Assembly (NCBI GenBank): GCA_009739215.1
Contig: VSJF01000002.1
Coordinates: 1,488,001 to 1,552,000 of the forward strand
DNA from: Floccularia luteovirens
Lineage: Eukaryota; Basidiomycota; Agaricomycetes; Agaricales; Squamanitaceae
Direction: 5' to 3'
DNA: 64,000 bases
Below the pieces are notes generated by a model. The model searched no databases. It saw only the letters and a program-made list of their open reading frames with translations, and was not told the origin of the DNA. Shown here in pieces: positions 44,492 to 57,887 of this stretch; positions within the stretch are counted from its first letter, which is position 1; each line of letters opens with the position of its first letter. The position numbers and the translations under genes were made by a program.

Positions 44492-46708
44492 ATGGCGAAT
44501 AGAGCATCCGTCGAGAAAAATCTCCAGGGTACCTTGCAGAGGGGTAAGGCATGTCTCCGATGCAGGTCCGTCTTTTCTCTTCTCCATCCCTCCTCTACGT
44601 CAGCCCTCATCTGCTTTTCCACTATTTCCGTAGGAAAAGAAAGATGGTACATTTCCAATCACCTTTCATTTCACTATCCCCCTTTTACTCACATGTGATC
44701 TTCAGCGATGTGATGGCGTAAAACCTGCTTGTCAACAATGTGTCCGTGCTAAGAAGGGTGATGGTTGTGAGTACGATGATGGCAAGGGCAAGACACGCAC
44801 ACAGATCCTACGAGAGACCATCGCACGACTTGAGCACAGAGTTCGCGAGCTTGAAGACCCTGACTATGTCTCTCCAGCAGTGATCCTCCATGACCCTCAT
44901 TCATGCTCCGACTCTTCCCATTCATCCTTTGGCTCTCCACGTAGTCCTTACTTGTCTGCTTCTCACTCCCCATTTCTAACAGGTAGCGTTCGGTAGAAAA
45001 ATCCGGGTAGTTGATTGATAGCTGATGAACGATATACAGATTCGCCCTCCTCACCTCCAGAAGTATGGATACATTCACAGGTGAGATACCTTCGTTTGTA
45101 ACATACCTTCCATACTTAGAGTTCCAGACATTGCCCTCTCCTTCGCCATCACCTTTCCTCCCGGACATGTTTTTCGACTCACCTCAGGTCGGCCTTCAAA
45201 TCCCATTCGAGCTCGGTCAGATGTTGTAAGTAATTGCAATCATGTGTTTTCGTCTTCGTCTGATTTATCTGTCAAGGATTGATATTCTTGCGCCCCATCT
45301 GCAGCAATGTGGTCTACAACTTGATATGGGAAAGCTACGCGACAGCTTAGGTCTGCCGGTCTCTGAGCAACGTCACCCGGTGTTGTTGAATGCCGTCTAC
45401 CTCTGGGCATGCTTCGTTTCACGGCCGGAGCCATTGTGCGAGCACGAAAGCCATTATTTGCGGTCATCTCTGGAGGCTTTACCAAAGGCGCTGGACACAT
45501 CTGACAATATCATCGATGTCATCCAAGCCTCTTGCCTACTATCAACATATTTCTTTGCTAATGGCCGTTTAACCGAGGGAAACTACCATGCTAGTGCAGC
45601 AGCAGCTTTGGCAATGCAAAATGGTATCCACAAGGGTTCGATGTATCAGTCGACGTCATGGAATTTAATGAATGCAGTGGACGGTTACGATAACAAGCCC
45701 TTGAAAAGGGATGTACGGGGTGCTTCTCACATTCAAGCATTCTGGCAGGTTTACAACTTGGACCGCTGCTGGTCTGTGGTGTTGCAGCGTCCATGCATGA
45801 TTACTGATGGTTCAGATTCCTGGAATTCGATTTTCTGCCCTTGGCCTCAAGAACAAGAAACGGTCAGTCCTTATTCTTCATTTTATTTTGACAGGCTCTC
45901 AAAAACCCTTAGAATATCTTGGATAGTTATCCTACTGCTCAGACAATTAGGACGTTCCTTGAGGGAGATTGTTCTCCTTCTGGTTTCTCGATACCTGCCT
46001 TGCGTGTAAAAGCATCAACCCTGTTTTCCCAAGCAGACTTGCTTGCTAAAGGCTGGGATTCGAGTATAGCTCCTATTATCGAATCCCTCTTTCAATAATC
46101 TAACCTCCGTTGTTGCAGGCACCAAAATAGGAACAAGACTTTCTGATGCTCGTCAAAATATGGACCATGCAATCAATCTATTCCTGACGACGCTGATACA
46201 TGTGAACCAACTCGACTCCATTCTGCCAGAAGACAAGCACAGCCTAATTGTTGTGCACGCTCTAGTCCAAGCTGCTGTAATTAATCTCCACCGTTCAGGG
46301 GCTCTTAAAGACCAGATCTCCTTTGAGAAATGCTCCCAGGCTGCAAGGTCATGTGTTGCTCTTATCAAACACATCAATGAACAGGATTATGGCTTCCTTG
46401 ATCCTATCTTTGTTGTAAGCACTACCTTGGTCAACAGTTGCTTAAGATGACTCAATCTGTTTCAGCCTTGCCTCTGCATTGCTGCGGAGATTCTAATCAG
46501 TGAGCTGGAGACCTTGGAGGCCTCGTGGCCGCTTGTGGATAGCTCCAATGTGCGAAATGAGCTTAGCGTCATTCTTTATGCTCTGACTCGGCTTAGCACT
46601 CGCTATCCCATTGCTGGTACGTCTACTTATAGCCAACAAGTGTACTACCTTTAACGCCGTACAAAAATAGCGTCTGCTTTTGCTAAACTTCAGAAACGAT
46701 TGGTGTAA
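44492..46708 (+). CDS. Zn2Cys6 transcription factor with fungal-specific middle domain
   Basis: The binuclear zinc cluster is at the N-terminus: KACLRCRKRKMRCDGVKPAC, then QQCVRAKKGDGCEYD. It gives six cysteines with spacing C-x2-C-x6-C-x6-C-x2-C-x7-C. A linker and a short coiled coil follow (ILRETIARLEHRVRELEDPD). The cluster is split by two introns that leave a 13-base exon (GAAAAGAAAGATG, about 44632-44644). Downstream comes the fungal-specific TF domain (HPVLLNAVYLWACFVS, CLLSTYFFANGRLTEGNYHA, AFWQVYNLDRCWSVVLQRP). It ends ASAFAKLQKRLV, TAA 46706-46708. Such factors bind CGG half-sites as dimers. The targets are unknown; the neighbouring exporter could be one, which is only a guess. The upstream region is unusually long. 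Confidence 0.85.
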
Positions 46709-47349
46709 TTGAGTTTCTATCTCCTCTCTTACGGTCTTGGAAAGGTATCCGACTTGTCTCTGTTCGACTCTTTCTTCCGGACATTCGCATTCGCATTTAC
46801 ATTCATTTCTTTGTTTTGTGCTTTTTTTTCTGTCATTTTCGCGTTACACCTGGATCGGACTCTGGACTCTATGATTTCTATCATCCCACTTTCGTTGTAG
46901 ATATTTTGCGCCTTATTTTTATGACGCTCATTTCACATTTCACGTAGTATACGACACGAACATTTGGACTCTCGGACTTTCTGTGGACTATTGTTGTTAT
47001 GGACCTTCTCTCTGCTCTACCGCGCCGTGCTTTATGGACAATCTGCGTGGACGCTCACTTGACACCATATTTGGCAGCTTATTACAGATTACCTTTGGAC
47101 ACTCGTGGACACTAAACACTGTATCTGTAGACATCAAGTTGAAAGTATTCTACTCGGACTGTATAGCTGTATATATAAGCTTAACGTACAGTAGCTGATT
47201 TATTGCAATGTAATTTATATGTTGGTGACAATCTTTTAAATAAACACATTAGATAATCGAGGGCAATAGAATGACGTAACTTGAACATTGTCACACAACT
47301 GCAGACACAGCTTCTTTGTGCTCTGACTGACAAGTCTCGTCAATATATT
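46709..47349. other. Intergenic region between transcription factor and BRE4-like exporter
   Basis: About 640 bases, T-rich on the plus strand near 46780-46900. Short open frames there have non-ATG starts and look like 3' flanking sequence. Nothing else is seen. Confidence 0.55.
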
Positions 47350-50300
47350 ATGAACACAACTAGTAGCGGTGAATCTTCTGCACAGAGCATCACTCGCAAC
47401 CATTCGCCTATCAATATTCCATCATCGCAACGGACAGAGGGTCACGATTATCTTGTGTACCAACCCACCTCGTCTTCTCTCAATAATGTCTTCTCAAGTT
47501 CTCCAGGTCCTATAGAGCACTCAGCTCCGCATCGAAAGCGTTCAATTAAGAAAGGAGAAACCTGGTCCGCGCAATTGCGACATCCTCTTGCAAATCAGAA
47601 TACCTCACCTCCACATTCTCCACATCATGCGCCATCCCCAAGTCCGCATATACCATCTGCATCTGTGGGCATATCTACTTCACGCACTCACCCCGAACGT
47701 CAGTGGTCCTTATTCGGGCAAATGATGGAAAATGAAGGCCAGCTTCCGAACCCAGATGTTCTTCCATGGTCTCGACGTAGGACCAGCAGCGTGCAGCCGC
47801 AACACGAGCAACATACTCTCATAGATGGAACCTTGTCAGGTGGGATAGGTCGAGAAACACAAGGGCATCCACAGACACCAGGAGACTCTGTTGATGACTT
47901 GGAAGACTTTTCATCTGATACAATTTCAGCGAGGACGCGCATACAAGATGAATATGACTCTGACGATTCTGATACTTCTGTTGCAAGTGCATCTACTGTG
48001 CCTTTGTTATCCACCAACAATGCCCCTGCATCTCGCTTGCCATCTTGGTTCCCCCGCAGGCCACACTTGACCATTATCCATCGCAATATCCTAAAATGCT
48101 CTATCGCCTATTTTGTTGCATCCCTCTTCACGTTTTGCCCTACACTTTCACATATGGTCAGTGACCTTACATCCTATGGACCTGGGACCCATAAGCCATC
48201 GCCTAGCGGGCATATGGTTGCAACAATGCAAGTACAGCTCGTGTATCTTATAGTATTACTAATGCCTCTTTTAAAAATACAGCGCGGTATATTTTAACCC
48301 TGCAAAGACAATGGGGGCAATGATAGAAGCCGACTTGTTCTGCCTCCTTGGCTTGTTCTATTCTTCATTCGTCTGTCTGGCCTCCATGTCAATGTTTTGG
48401 TGGCTGGAGTTGCAACCAGGATGGGAGTGGCTCGGAGATGCAGTCGCAATCTTGTGGATAGGTATTAGTATGACTTTTGTAGCATGGATGAAAGTATGGA
48501 TGGTGAGTTCATCCTCTCCGCGCCGCACGTTTTCAGTTTGTTCAATAACCCATAGGCTAGTCCTTCATTCAATACAGGTAAGCATCCCAATAGAAACAAA
48601 TGTCGCATCTTGAAGAAATATCCACAGCTTGTAGTATGACGGCTATCATAATATTTGTTGTGTATGTTGCCAAACATGATTGCGAACCAAACTAACTGAA
48701 CCCACAGACTTGTAAAAGAGGGAGGTCTTCAAACATTACTTCAAGTCTCCACGATCATCCTTTGTGGCTCGTTTATATCAAATCTCATCTGCTATCTCAT
48801 ATGGCCTCAAACAGCTGCCTCAAACTTGCAAATCAATATGACGAAATCATTGGAGTCATTTTCCACACTGTTGTCAATGTTGACAAATGTATTTTTACTC
48901 GAAAACGAGACGGAATTACCGACCACACGCCTCGAAAAAGTCCAGAAAGCGGTTGAAAATCACCAAGGGACTTTCATGACACTCAAAAAGGATCTTAGTG
49001 AAGCTCGGAGTGAATATATACTATTTTCTGGTGGAAGTGTTGATAGAGACATTTCTGGTCTTGAAAATGCCCCGGGCTTGTTCAAAGATTACTCCAGTGA
49101 AATCAGGGCTTATGAAGATGCTGTTGATAGCCTAAACCGTTTGGCACAACACCTCAATGGCCTGCGAAGTGGTACAAGGCTCCAATACGAATTAACAAAG
49201 GCAGGAGTTATCAGAGGAAGAAACTTCCACAAAGGCGCTAAAGGGAAAAGTCTGGATATCGCGGTTGTAATTCCAGAGGATGAAGAAACAGCAATGTTAC
49301 AAGCTGCGGCCCAGATGTTTGGTGATCTCGTGGATGAACTAGGACCTCCTCTAAAAGCTCTATCTGTATGTGCGCGATAAGACTTCACTCTCATGTCACT
49401 CATACTTCTTTCAGACAGTATGTACGTCTACGTTATGCCGACTGAGGGAAGCTTTTGTAGAGTCCAAGTCTCGTAAACGCCGAGAGCGGAATGATATCCA
49501 ACCACACGAATTCAAGGAACTTATTGAAGGTATCGAGCGAGCGTTGGTGCGGTTTGAGAGTACATCAAATCATGCCGTCCTCCGCTTATACAGAAGGAGC
49601 GACTTCATTTCGCAATCTCGCTCAGCATCCGCAACGAGCTTAGACGGTGATAATGATGAGAAAGTACAAAACATCTTGACTGGAGGAGATCATGAACACG
49701 TTTTCCTCGTATATTTGTCAGTAAATTTAATTGCTATATGACTTATTTTCCGACTTGACGAAAAATTTCTCTAGCTTCATTTTCACACTACAAGAATTTG
49801 CCGCGGAACTTTTATCGTTAGTCAACGCTATTCAAAGAATATATCTTCTCGAAGAGCAGAACCGCTCAAAAATACCAATTTGGACCAAAATCAACATGTG
49901 GTTCAGGAAAAGAGGTTGGGGTATCAAGCAGTGGTGGAAACCGGGACGAGTACGTGCGAAACAAGCTGGACTGAAAAGAACTCTCTGTATGTGTTTCAAA
50001 ATCTTTTATTTACGATCATTCATTGGATTCTCAGCCGCATATATGATACCTGACCACCGCATACCTCATCCCTTCTTCCCTAAAATTCGTCCGCATGCCC
50101 CTGACACTATTCAAACTCCTCCTCGAAGCCAACTGACCCTTATGGGTAAATTGAAGCAGACTCTATGGACAATTGGTAAACGTCTGAAGGAGCGAGATAC
50201 AAAGTACGCAATAAAAGCTGGGATGGCTACTGCCATGCTGGCGGCACCTGCTTTTTTCGATGCTACTCGACCAACATTCGTTAATTTCTGGGGAGATTGG

Positions 50301-51934
50301 GCGTTGATATCAGTGCCTCCTTTGCTTCTGTTCATATGCATAAATCGACTGACACACTTTACCAGTTTTTTGTTGTGATTTCCCCAACAATTGGAGCGGT
50401 GAGTCATTCAAAATTGTCCAGCTACAACTTTTATTTATTGCATTTCTTTTCGTAGACCAATTATCTCAGTCTTCAGCGTGTACTTGGAACACTGTAAGCA
50501 AACAAGCATACTTCCTGTCACATTTAGCTCAACATTAAATACTCTAGCTTTGGTGCTGCTGTGGCCGCAGGAATTTATAGCCTATTCCCTGAGAATGCAA
50601 TCGTATTGTCAATATTCGGCTTTCTTTTCTCCATCCCATGCTTCTACTTTGCTGTTGCAAAACCACAGTACCTCTCCGCTTCCCGGTTTGTGCTTCTCAC
50701 ATACAATTTGACCTGCCTTTATTGGTAAGTACTAGCAAATTGTCGAGTATCTAGTGTTGAGAATCTTCCAACACTTCTAGTTACAACGCTCGTGACAGAG
50801 ACGTTTCTGTTATCAATGTTGCGTTCCACCGAGCTCTTGCTGTAACTGCAGGTGTACTCTGGGCAGCGGTAGTTTCTCGATTCTGGTGGCCGTCTGAAGC
50901 TAGACGAGAGCTTACGAAAGCACTTGGCGAGTTGAGTTTTCTATTTACGGAATGGTTTTTGAAAGATGCTAAAAAAACTCGCGCAGGTTCTGCCTTAACA
51001 TCGGGTGGCTTTACACACGTCTTGTAGCCTCGAACTCATTTGCACCTGAATACCAAAATGAAGTTCCTACTGGAGACGGACTCGAAAGCGAAAGAGATTC
51101 ATTTATTCTGAGACGAGCACAGACAACGAGACTCAACAATTCCATTCAGGAGTTCATGGCAATGTTTGTTTCATTATATAACGAGAGATTTAATATGCTG
51201 AATTTGGTGCTACCAGGGAGCTGCATCTACAAATCAAGTTGATCGAACTTCAGGGCTTATTGGCACAAACACAACATGAACCTCGATTAAAGGGACCGTT
51301 CCCCGTGCAACTGTACCGGGGTGTACTGACCAGCCTTCAAACTATTCTCGATAAGCTGCATAGTATGCGGTGTGTGACTACGCGTGAAGAATGGTGTGTA
51401 GACATCTTCATTACTACTTAAAGACTTTAAATGGTAACGAAAGAATCTTTTAGGTATACGGCAAGTCTGTGGCGATTTTATTGTGATAAACTTCCTAAAG
51501 CTTCAGGTTTAGAGTGTCAGACAGGACTTCATTCTTCCGGTGAATCGAGAAAGAAGGGAAATGGTCGGAAATATTATCCTCGGTTTCTCTACACTTGCTT
51601 CTGCATTTAGACTGAAAGCTCCGCTCCCGCCTTATCTCCCACCTGCGGAAAAATCGAGACAACGTCTGGTAAAAACATGAGCCCGAAATCATTATTTGTG
51701 TGGAGTTGACATAGACTTTAACAGGTGGAAGCAATCCGGAAACTCGACGTTGTAAAAAATCGGGAGGTGAAAGGGTCACGACAACTACTCTTCTTTGCAT
51801 ATGCTTTGACGATGAAAGGAGTAACACAAGAGCTTGAATCCCTTGGTCGCACATTACAGGATGCTTTTGGGGTGATTGGACAAACATCGGAAGAGTTCGA
51901 GGCGCTGTTTATGCAGTCAGCTGCGTATTGTTGA
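47350..51934 (+). CDS. BRE4-like membrane exporter (FUSC/aromatic acid exporter family, DUF2421)
   Basis: Large multi-membrane protein. Start ATG 47350; a Ser/Pro-rich N-terminal region of about 240 residues; the first membrane half (KCSIAYFVASLFTFCPTL, MIEADLFCLLGLFYSSFVCL, GDAVAILWIGISMTFVAW); a central cytosolic coiled-coil region; and a second membrane half (YAIKAGMATAMLAAPAFF, FFVVISPTIGATNYLSLQRV, GTLFGAAVAAGIYSLFPENA). The C-terminal block reads DFILPVNRERREMVGNI, LASAFRLKAPLPPYLPPAEK and VEAIRKLDVVKN. It resembles yeast Bre4 and bacterial FUSC/YccS pumps, linked to drug (brefeldin A) sensitivity and organic acid export. At least 10 introns are needed. One near 51463-51508 (46 nt, donor gtggcg) joins YTASL-VRQDF. 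Confidence 0.82.
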
Positions 51935-52942
51935 ACATACCACTCGCTTGCAGAACAGGCGAAACGACTCGTCGATGTGATGTAATGACACCACGGTCAA
52001 CTCCTCGGTAGCTTATCAGAAGGATATTACAGCCCACTCCTCAAATTTCAGGAACACGCATCTATCACCTTGTCAAGATTTGGATGTGGGGGTGTGTATA
52101 TTAGGATGGCAGAAAATGAGACAGGAAGAACATTTACAATGACAAGCGAGATTGTATTGGCTTTGCAATGAACTATATCATATACACAGCCTATTGAAGA
52201 GCTTCCGAAAGTACAGGATCGTTTCAGCTCATCACATTGCCAGAAGCGAGATGGAAAGATCGGTGAGAGTGGAGTGACCGTTTCAAGACTTGTCTGAAAA
52301 TATGGTTGTGTGCGTAATGAGAACTTCCTCGACTGAGATTCACAAACTGTCAGATCTCTAGACGGGATTATGGCCGGCTAAATTGAAGCGATTTTCAGCC
52401 TCCGAAGCTCCATCACAATCACAGTGTCGCTTTACTACCCCAGCTAGGGCCCTACATAGTTTGAAAGCAGACCCTATTTCGTAAATATGATAAATTACAT
52501 AATATAAGTAACTAGGTGGATATAAACATGACTTTTATTGTTCTTCAATTTGCCGTCGCCAACGAGGCGTCAAAGCATGTTAGCGGGTTAAGATGATTGA
52601 AGTTCTGCTTTGACAATCAAAAGATAGTAGTGTAGAGATCCCTGATCATGAGGAACACACGCATTACTTAGCCGTAAATGTTGATCAAAGCGTGTTAAAT
52701 CCAATTTTAGGAGTCAGAGTCAAAGCGCCGGTCATCTTGTTCAACTCTCTCGGTTTTCTCGAGCACATCACCATTGTTCCCTATTTTATCGCGGCCAAAG
52801 CGTGCTTCTGCCACTCATCGGGCTTTGAATCAACTTATCAATATAAAAGACCTCCGTTTTTCGGAACAACATACTCAAAAAAAATCATCCACCTCCAATT
52901 TGCTTTACTTCCAACCCTCTAGACGCGTCAATTTCACCAGAA
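51935..52942. other. Intergenic region upstream of CHK2-like kinase
   Basis: About 1 kb without a supported gene. A leader-like AT/CT-rich sequence runs from 52690 to 52940. No RNA gene, repeat or plausible coding exon was recognised. Confidence 0.55.
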
Positions 52943-55321
52943 ATGTATGAAGATGACTCAATCGCTGATAGACAAATGCTAGAGGACTACGACGAATCTC
53001 AAGACGAGTCTACGCAGGCTCAAACTCAGTCAACTCAGCAGGCATCTCAAAACTCTTATTCCATGGATGACCATCTCTGGGGATATCTCCAACCTTGCAG
53101 TTCTACTCTTCCGCGCATCGACTTCTTCAGGATACAACCAGTCTATCGCGTTGGGAGGAACAACGACTTTAATGACATAGTGCTCCCTGGGTTCAAAGTC
53201 AGTAAGTATCATTCCGTCATTAATCTTGTCTGTCTGGGAGATCTTGAATCTAATTCGTTCTCAGGTAACGAACATTGCGAGCTGTCTTGGAATCGTCGTG
53301 ATGGTCCATCGTCGTCTGTAGTTGTTCTTGACAAGTCTAGTAACGGTACTTTCGTGAGTTTCAGTTTCCAGTATTGAATCACTCTCACATACAATATCTC
53401 CTTAGATCAATGGTGAAAAAATCGGTAAAGGACATTCAAGAATCTTGCACAACGGAAATGAAATTGCCTTTGGAACGAATTTGGTTCAACATGCAAATAA
53501 TGGGTTGGAGGATTATCGTAAGTGATTGTATGCCCTCGTGGATTCATTTCTTCATATGTTTCACAGGTTATATATACCGTCATACTGCGGCTGGACTCCC
53601 CGCCACAGGCCTCTATGCTTATTATGATATTGGAAACGAGCTTGGCAAAGGGTCATTTGCGACTGTTATGAAAGCAGTTTGCCGCGCCACGGGTGTATGG
53701 TATGCCGTCAAGATGATTAAGGGAAAGACTTTGAGAAATGGAAATAATCAAACGGACAAACGGAACACTGCGCTGACAAGGGAGATCAGCATTATGGAGA
53801 AGTTAAGGCATCCCAATATATGTGCGCTCAAGCATGTATTTCACCAAGACAACAACGACATCAGTATGCTTTTATTTCGCTCTTCACCCATTCATATTAA
53901 ATCCTAATTTGCCTTCTTCAGATCTCGTTTTGGAACTTGTAGAAGGTGGCGATCTTCTCGAATACATTCTCAAATGCAATGGTGTTGGTATGTGGTACTG
54001 TTCTCCGTTCTCTTTTCGGAGCACTCATCATTTTGTAGATGAAGAAAATTCGAAACACATCACCTATCAGATTTGTGATGCCATGTCTGTGAGTATTTTC
54101 ATCAAGAATTGCTGACCCATGGGTTACTCACAATTTCATACCTAGTACATTCACTCACTAGGAGTTACGCACCGGGATCTCAAGCCCGAAGTCCGTTACT
54201 CTTTCTTTGTTCTTCGATGACTCATGTTCTTACTCTTCATCTCCAGAACATACTTCTCACTTTGGACGTTCCGCCAATTGTCAAAATCGCAGATTTCGGA
54301 TTGGCAAAAATAGTGGACAGTTTGACTATGCTCCATGTGAGTATATACAACTATGAAAATGCCGGCATATTGCTAATAATTATCTGCAGACTATGTGCGG
54401 TACTCCAACTTACCTGGCACCTGAAGTCGTTCAGCAAGTGGACCACGAAGGTTATGATAACCTTGTTGATAGCTGGAGTATTGGCGTTATACTGTTTTCT
54501 ATGTATGATCCCGACATGCACCCAGCTGTCATTTGACTAATGGATATTGTACAGGATGACAAACACTGGTCCGTTCATTGAAGATGAAGGCCAACGTGAC
54601 ATCAGAATTCGCATTGCGACGCGTACAATCCATTGGGACCATCTCAACGAGCGAAAGATATCATCATTAGGTTTGTGTACCACATTTAATCTTGGGGCTA
54701 GCACTGACTTTTACAAAAGCTAAGCATTTTATCAGCCGCCTTCTCGAAGCAGATCCTCTGCTTCGGATGACCATGGCTGAAAGTCTTGAACATGAGTGGT
54801 TACTGTCATACACTCAGATATACACCCATGCCGAAATTTATCAGAAGTCACCAGTGCCACCTCCGAAAGATTTTATCATCGATGCAGAGGCTGGGCCGTC
54901 TGGTGCTCCATCAGGTATGAATGAAGACTTGTCGACTATGGAAGTCCAAACGCCAGCCAACGCCCCAGAGACCAGAAGATCTCAACCCCCACCACTCCAA
55001 CGTCGTAGCGAGGTTCTCTCCCGAGCAGCGGAGGGAGGAGGTCCTGTCATCCCAGAACCTTCATGGGAAATGATTGCACATGCTTCGCAACAGCAGGAAG
55101 CAGCAGAATCCTCGTCGAAAGGACAGAACAAGCGTGTTCATGCGCAACTGACACCTTTGCCCGAGGAACTCGCCGCTGATGCCGAAATGGATGGCTCTCC
55201 CGACACCGCTGCACCTGTTGTCAAAGACGATGATATCTCGAAGGCGAGAAACTCAGAAAGGGGTGGATCACAACCGAGGCGTTCTACTCGACCCAGCAAA
55301 CTTGCTCGTCGCGGCGCCTGA
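52943..55321 (+). CDS. cds1: CHK2/Cds1-type checkpoint kinase (FHA + kinase)
   Basis: DNA-damage/replication checkpoint Ser/Thr kinase. The start ATG 52943 is followed by an acidic SQ/TQ-rich N-terminus ([18 protein letters not shown]), the cluster phosphorylated by ATM/ATR-type kinases. The FHA domain has [28 protein letters not shown] and [18 protein letters not shown]. The kinase domain has [26 protein letters not shown], the catalytic loop [19 protein letters not shown], and the activation segment [14 protein letters not shown]. The order and motifs match Rad53/Cds1/CHK2 with a single FHA domain. A disordered Ser/Pro tail ends in a basic patch ([14 protein letters not shown]), possibly a nuclear signal. 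About eight introns are removed, all with canonical borders. It stops TGA 55319-55321. Confidence 0.93.
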
Positions 55322-55722
55322 TTTCTTCCCTCATGTTAATCTAAACTTTTAGAACAGATTACGTTCTTTATATCTCAAAATACTTGTATACCGTTATTAT
55401 ATGCACCCATGAATGCACACAATTGACTATTAAAAGATGCTCTACATGATCGCAAGAATGAATGGACATGCTGGTCATGTTTTACATTAATATATCAATT
55501 TAGTATATACTTGTGCAGCACAAGAAAGTTATCGAAGGGGGGTATTGTGTTCAAAAAGGCATGTTATCGTCATAGGCATAGGCCAACCAAGAGAAAATAA
55601 TCACATAGGCACCATACAAAAACAGCAATAGGGGAAGAATGACAAAAAAAATTAATAGTCTCAAAAAAAGAGATTATGATCGATACGCCCAAGATATATT
55701 GATAACCCTCATCAAGCCTTCA
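55322..55722. other. Convergent 3' flanks of kinase and zinc-cluster gene
   Basis: About 400 bases between two convergent stops. AT-rich, with no gene or RNA recognised. Confidence 0.55.
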
Positions 55723-57102
55723 TTAGATTCTATCAGTAAAATTCTTGACATTTCCATCTGGCTTTTTCTTTCTCATTCCTCTTCGACTCCCTGATGGGTA
55801 TTCACATACTAATGACCGACGTTCACATTGGCTGTAAAAAAAAAGAGTGCATCATGTGAGCTTAATAAACAGGGATGACAGCACTGCCTGCCAACTTACT
55901 TGCAGGTATTGCTCCCGGGAAGAGGCTGACCACACGCAATCTTCCGTCCACGACAGAATACACAAGCCAAGTGGGGCTTCTTTTCTCCTGTACGGCTGGA
56001 TGAAGGAGGCTTAAGGCGCATAGATTGAGATTGTCGTTTAGGTACCTGGATCCCTTCTCGTTTTGGTAGCATTAACGAGGGACGACGAACGTGCCTGGCG
56101 ATTGTTGCGGTTGGTTCGTGAATTTCGGTATACTTTCGCTGTTGAGGATTCGGAGCAGACGAACTGGAGCTCCTGCGGTGTCGCAGATTCGACGGAGGGA
56201 GGTGTTGTGTATTCTTGAGAGGGGGTGCTGTTTGCACTATAGGTAGTTGTTCCTGACGAACTGTCATAATCGGGACTGCGGGGACTGGGATATGCATCAT
56301 ATGGGGCAGGGTTGTGGGCAGAAGGTGCAGACCCGAAGGGTGGCGACTTTGGGATAGAATTCAACAAAGAGTCCATAGGGGGCTCGACATATGAGGCTGT
56401 GGTTGTAGTTTCGGGATAGGACACAGGGTGTGGTTGCGAAGGAGTAACTAGCGTCTGATATGGTGGTTGATCTTCTGCCTGCGTTTGAACCTTGGTTGTA
56501 GGCACTGAGTTGTCATACTGGACAGTCTGGAGATAAAGTCAGCTAATCATCGAATTGAGGAAGGTAGTCGGTGATTTACCGTCAATGCTTGACCTGAGTG
56601 TGAGTCACAATATGAAGTGGATGTTGTGTACGATGAGGTAGTAATGCCGGCATAGGCATTGGATGGATAGAGGGATTGATAATCGACGTCGGTTGGAGAT
56701 GAAAGGGTTGGGGATGGATAAGAATACGATGTGGATGGATCTGTTTCTACCTGAACCAGCACGCCATCTTCATAATAACGATATGTTCCACCGATGTGCG
56801 GTTGAGACACCTGACTAATTTGCCAGGGATTCGCCGGTGGCCTCGCTTGTGGAAAAATAGTATAAAATTCTTCATCGATCTGGCGTAGGGTTTGTTGGAA
56901 TGGCGAGAGAGATTCGATGTTGGACTGTGTGTAGGAATAAGGACTAAGAGAAGAAAGAAGGAAAAAATGAACAGGAACAGACCTTGTCCTGTTGGTGAGA
57001 CTGTTGCTGTTGTTGTTGGAGATGATGATGGTGATGGAGATGACGAGGGTGGTGATGTTGAGGGTAGTAAAGTTGAGAATATGAATATGAGGAGCTAGAC
57101 AT
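55723..57102 (-). CDS. Regulator with C-terminal Zn2Cys6 cluster
   Basis: The start ATG at 57102 gives a Tyr/His/Gln-rich N-terminus (HHHPRHLHHHHHLQQQQQQS). An intron at about 56944-56982 then joins it to SPYSYTQSNIESLSPFQQTL. The middle is Ser/Thr/Pro-rich. The zinc cluster sits at the C-terminus: HLACVFCRGRKIACGQPLPG, then SNTCNQCERRSLVCEYPSG, six cysteines completed over an intron of about 84 nt (55818-55901). It ends DRI, TAA 55723-55725. A frame change near 56221 needs either removal of one C from a C5 run or a 49-nt intron with a weak gtcccc donor. Zinc clusters at the C-terminus are common in basidiomycetes, rare elsewhere, and usually bind DNA. The poly-His/Gln tract (57000-57060) may vary in length. 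Confidence 0.75.
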
Positions 57103-57887
57103 TGTGGAAAGGGGCAAGGCAACGAAAGAGAGAAAGTAGTAATAAGAGGCAGCAACGAGCCAAGCTAACCGAGTTGGTATATATGTGGACCTACAGAGAT
57201 ACACAAAATTATTATTAATCTAATCAATCAACTATCACTCTTAATCTAGTCGAGGCTTTTGTGCGTGGGTTGGCTTCATTTCTTGACAGCTCTTCTAGTA
57301 CAACATCATTTACCTTATATCTCTCGTTCACCGTGTCTCTTAGGTTGCCGTATAAACTGTATCACAACTTACAGTTACAACACCAAGAAACCAGAGATTG
57401 TAGGTGTTTGGTAGGCTGAACTATTACAAACGGGTTTATGGCGGTTTAATCCATACTTGACTTACCGCTAAGTAAAGACGTTCCTTACACGTCACACACA
57501 AATTCTGGACCCTCGATTTCAATAACGATCCCTCAAGTCATACGCTCTGTGGCCTGTCTCCCTTTCATTACATACTTTATCTAATGCCTTCTACCTTATT
57601 ACCATCCATCCATCTCTGTACTCCAACATATTCTTCTCCCCACAACTATTGTCTTACCCATCTCGACCAATCGTGTGATTCGGTACCAATTCAACATTTG
57701 CCAAGCCAAGAAGCCATGAGGCGACTGCACCTTCGGAAGCTTTCCCTTTTGAGCCATGCACATCCAAATTTGAAACCTCACAAAGAAAGCTCATTTTAGG
57801 GGTATTTGAATTATGGCATTAATATTAAGTATCACACAAGCGCTGAAAATAGATCGCATACATATCCAACCATCTTCCAAATTAGCC
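57103..57887. other. Intergenic region between zinc-cluster regulator and GPAT 3' end
   Basis: About 785 bases without a supported gene; it is the upstream region of the zinc-cluster gene and the 3' flank of the acyltransferase. A short plus-strand open frame (57584-57799) has no recognisable features. Confidence 0.55.

Noticed and set aside
46709..47198. Hydrophobic Phe-rich open frames after the transcription factor
   Set aside because: Non-ATG starts and T-rich sequence; likely 3' flank.
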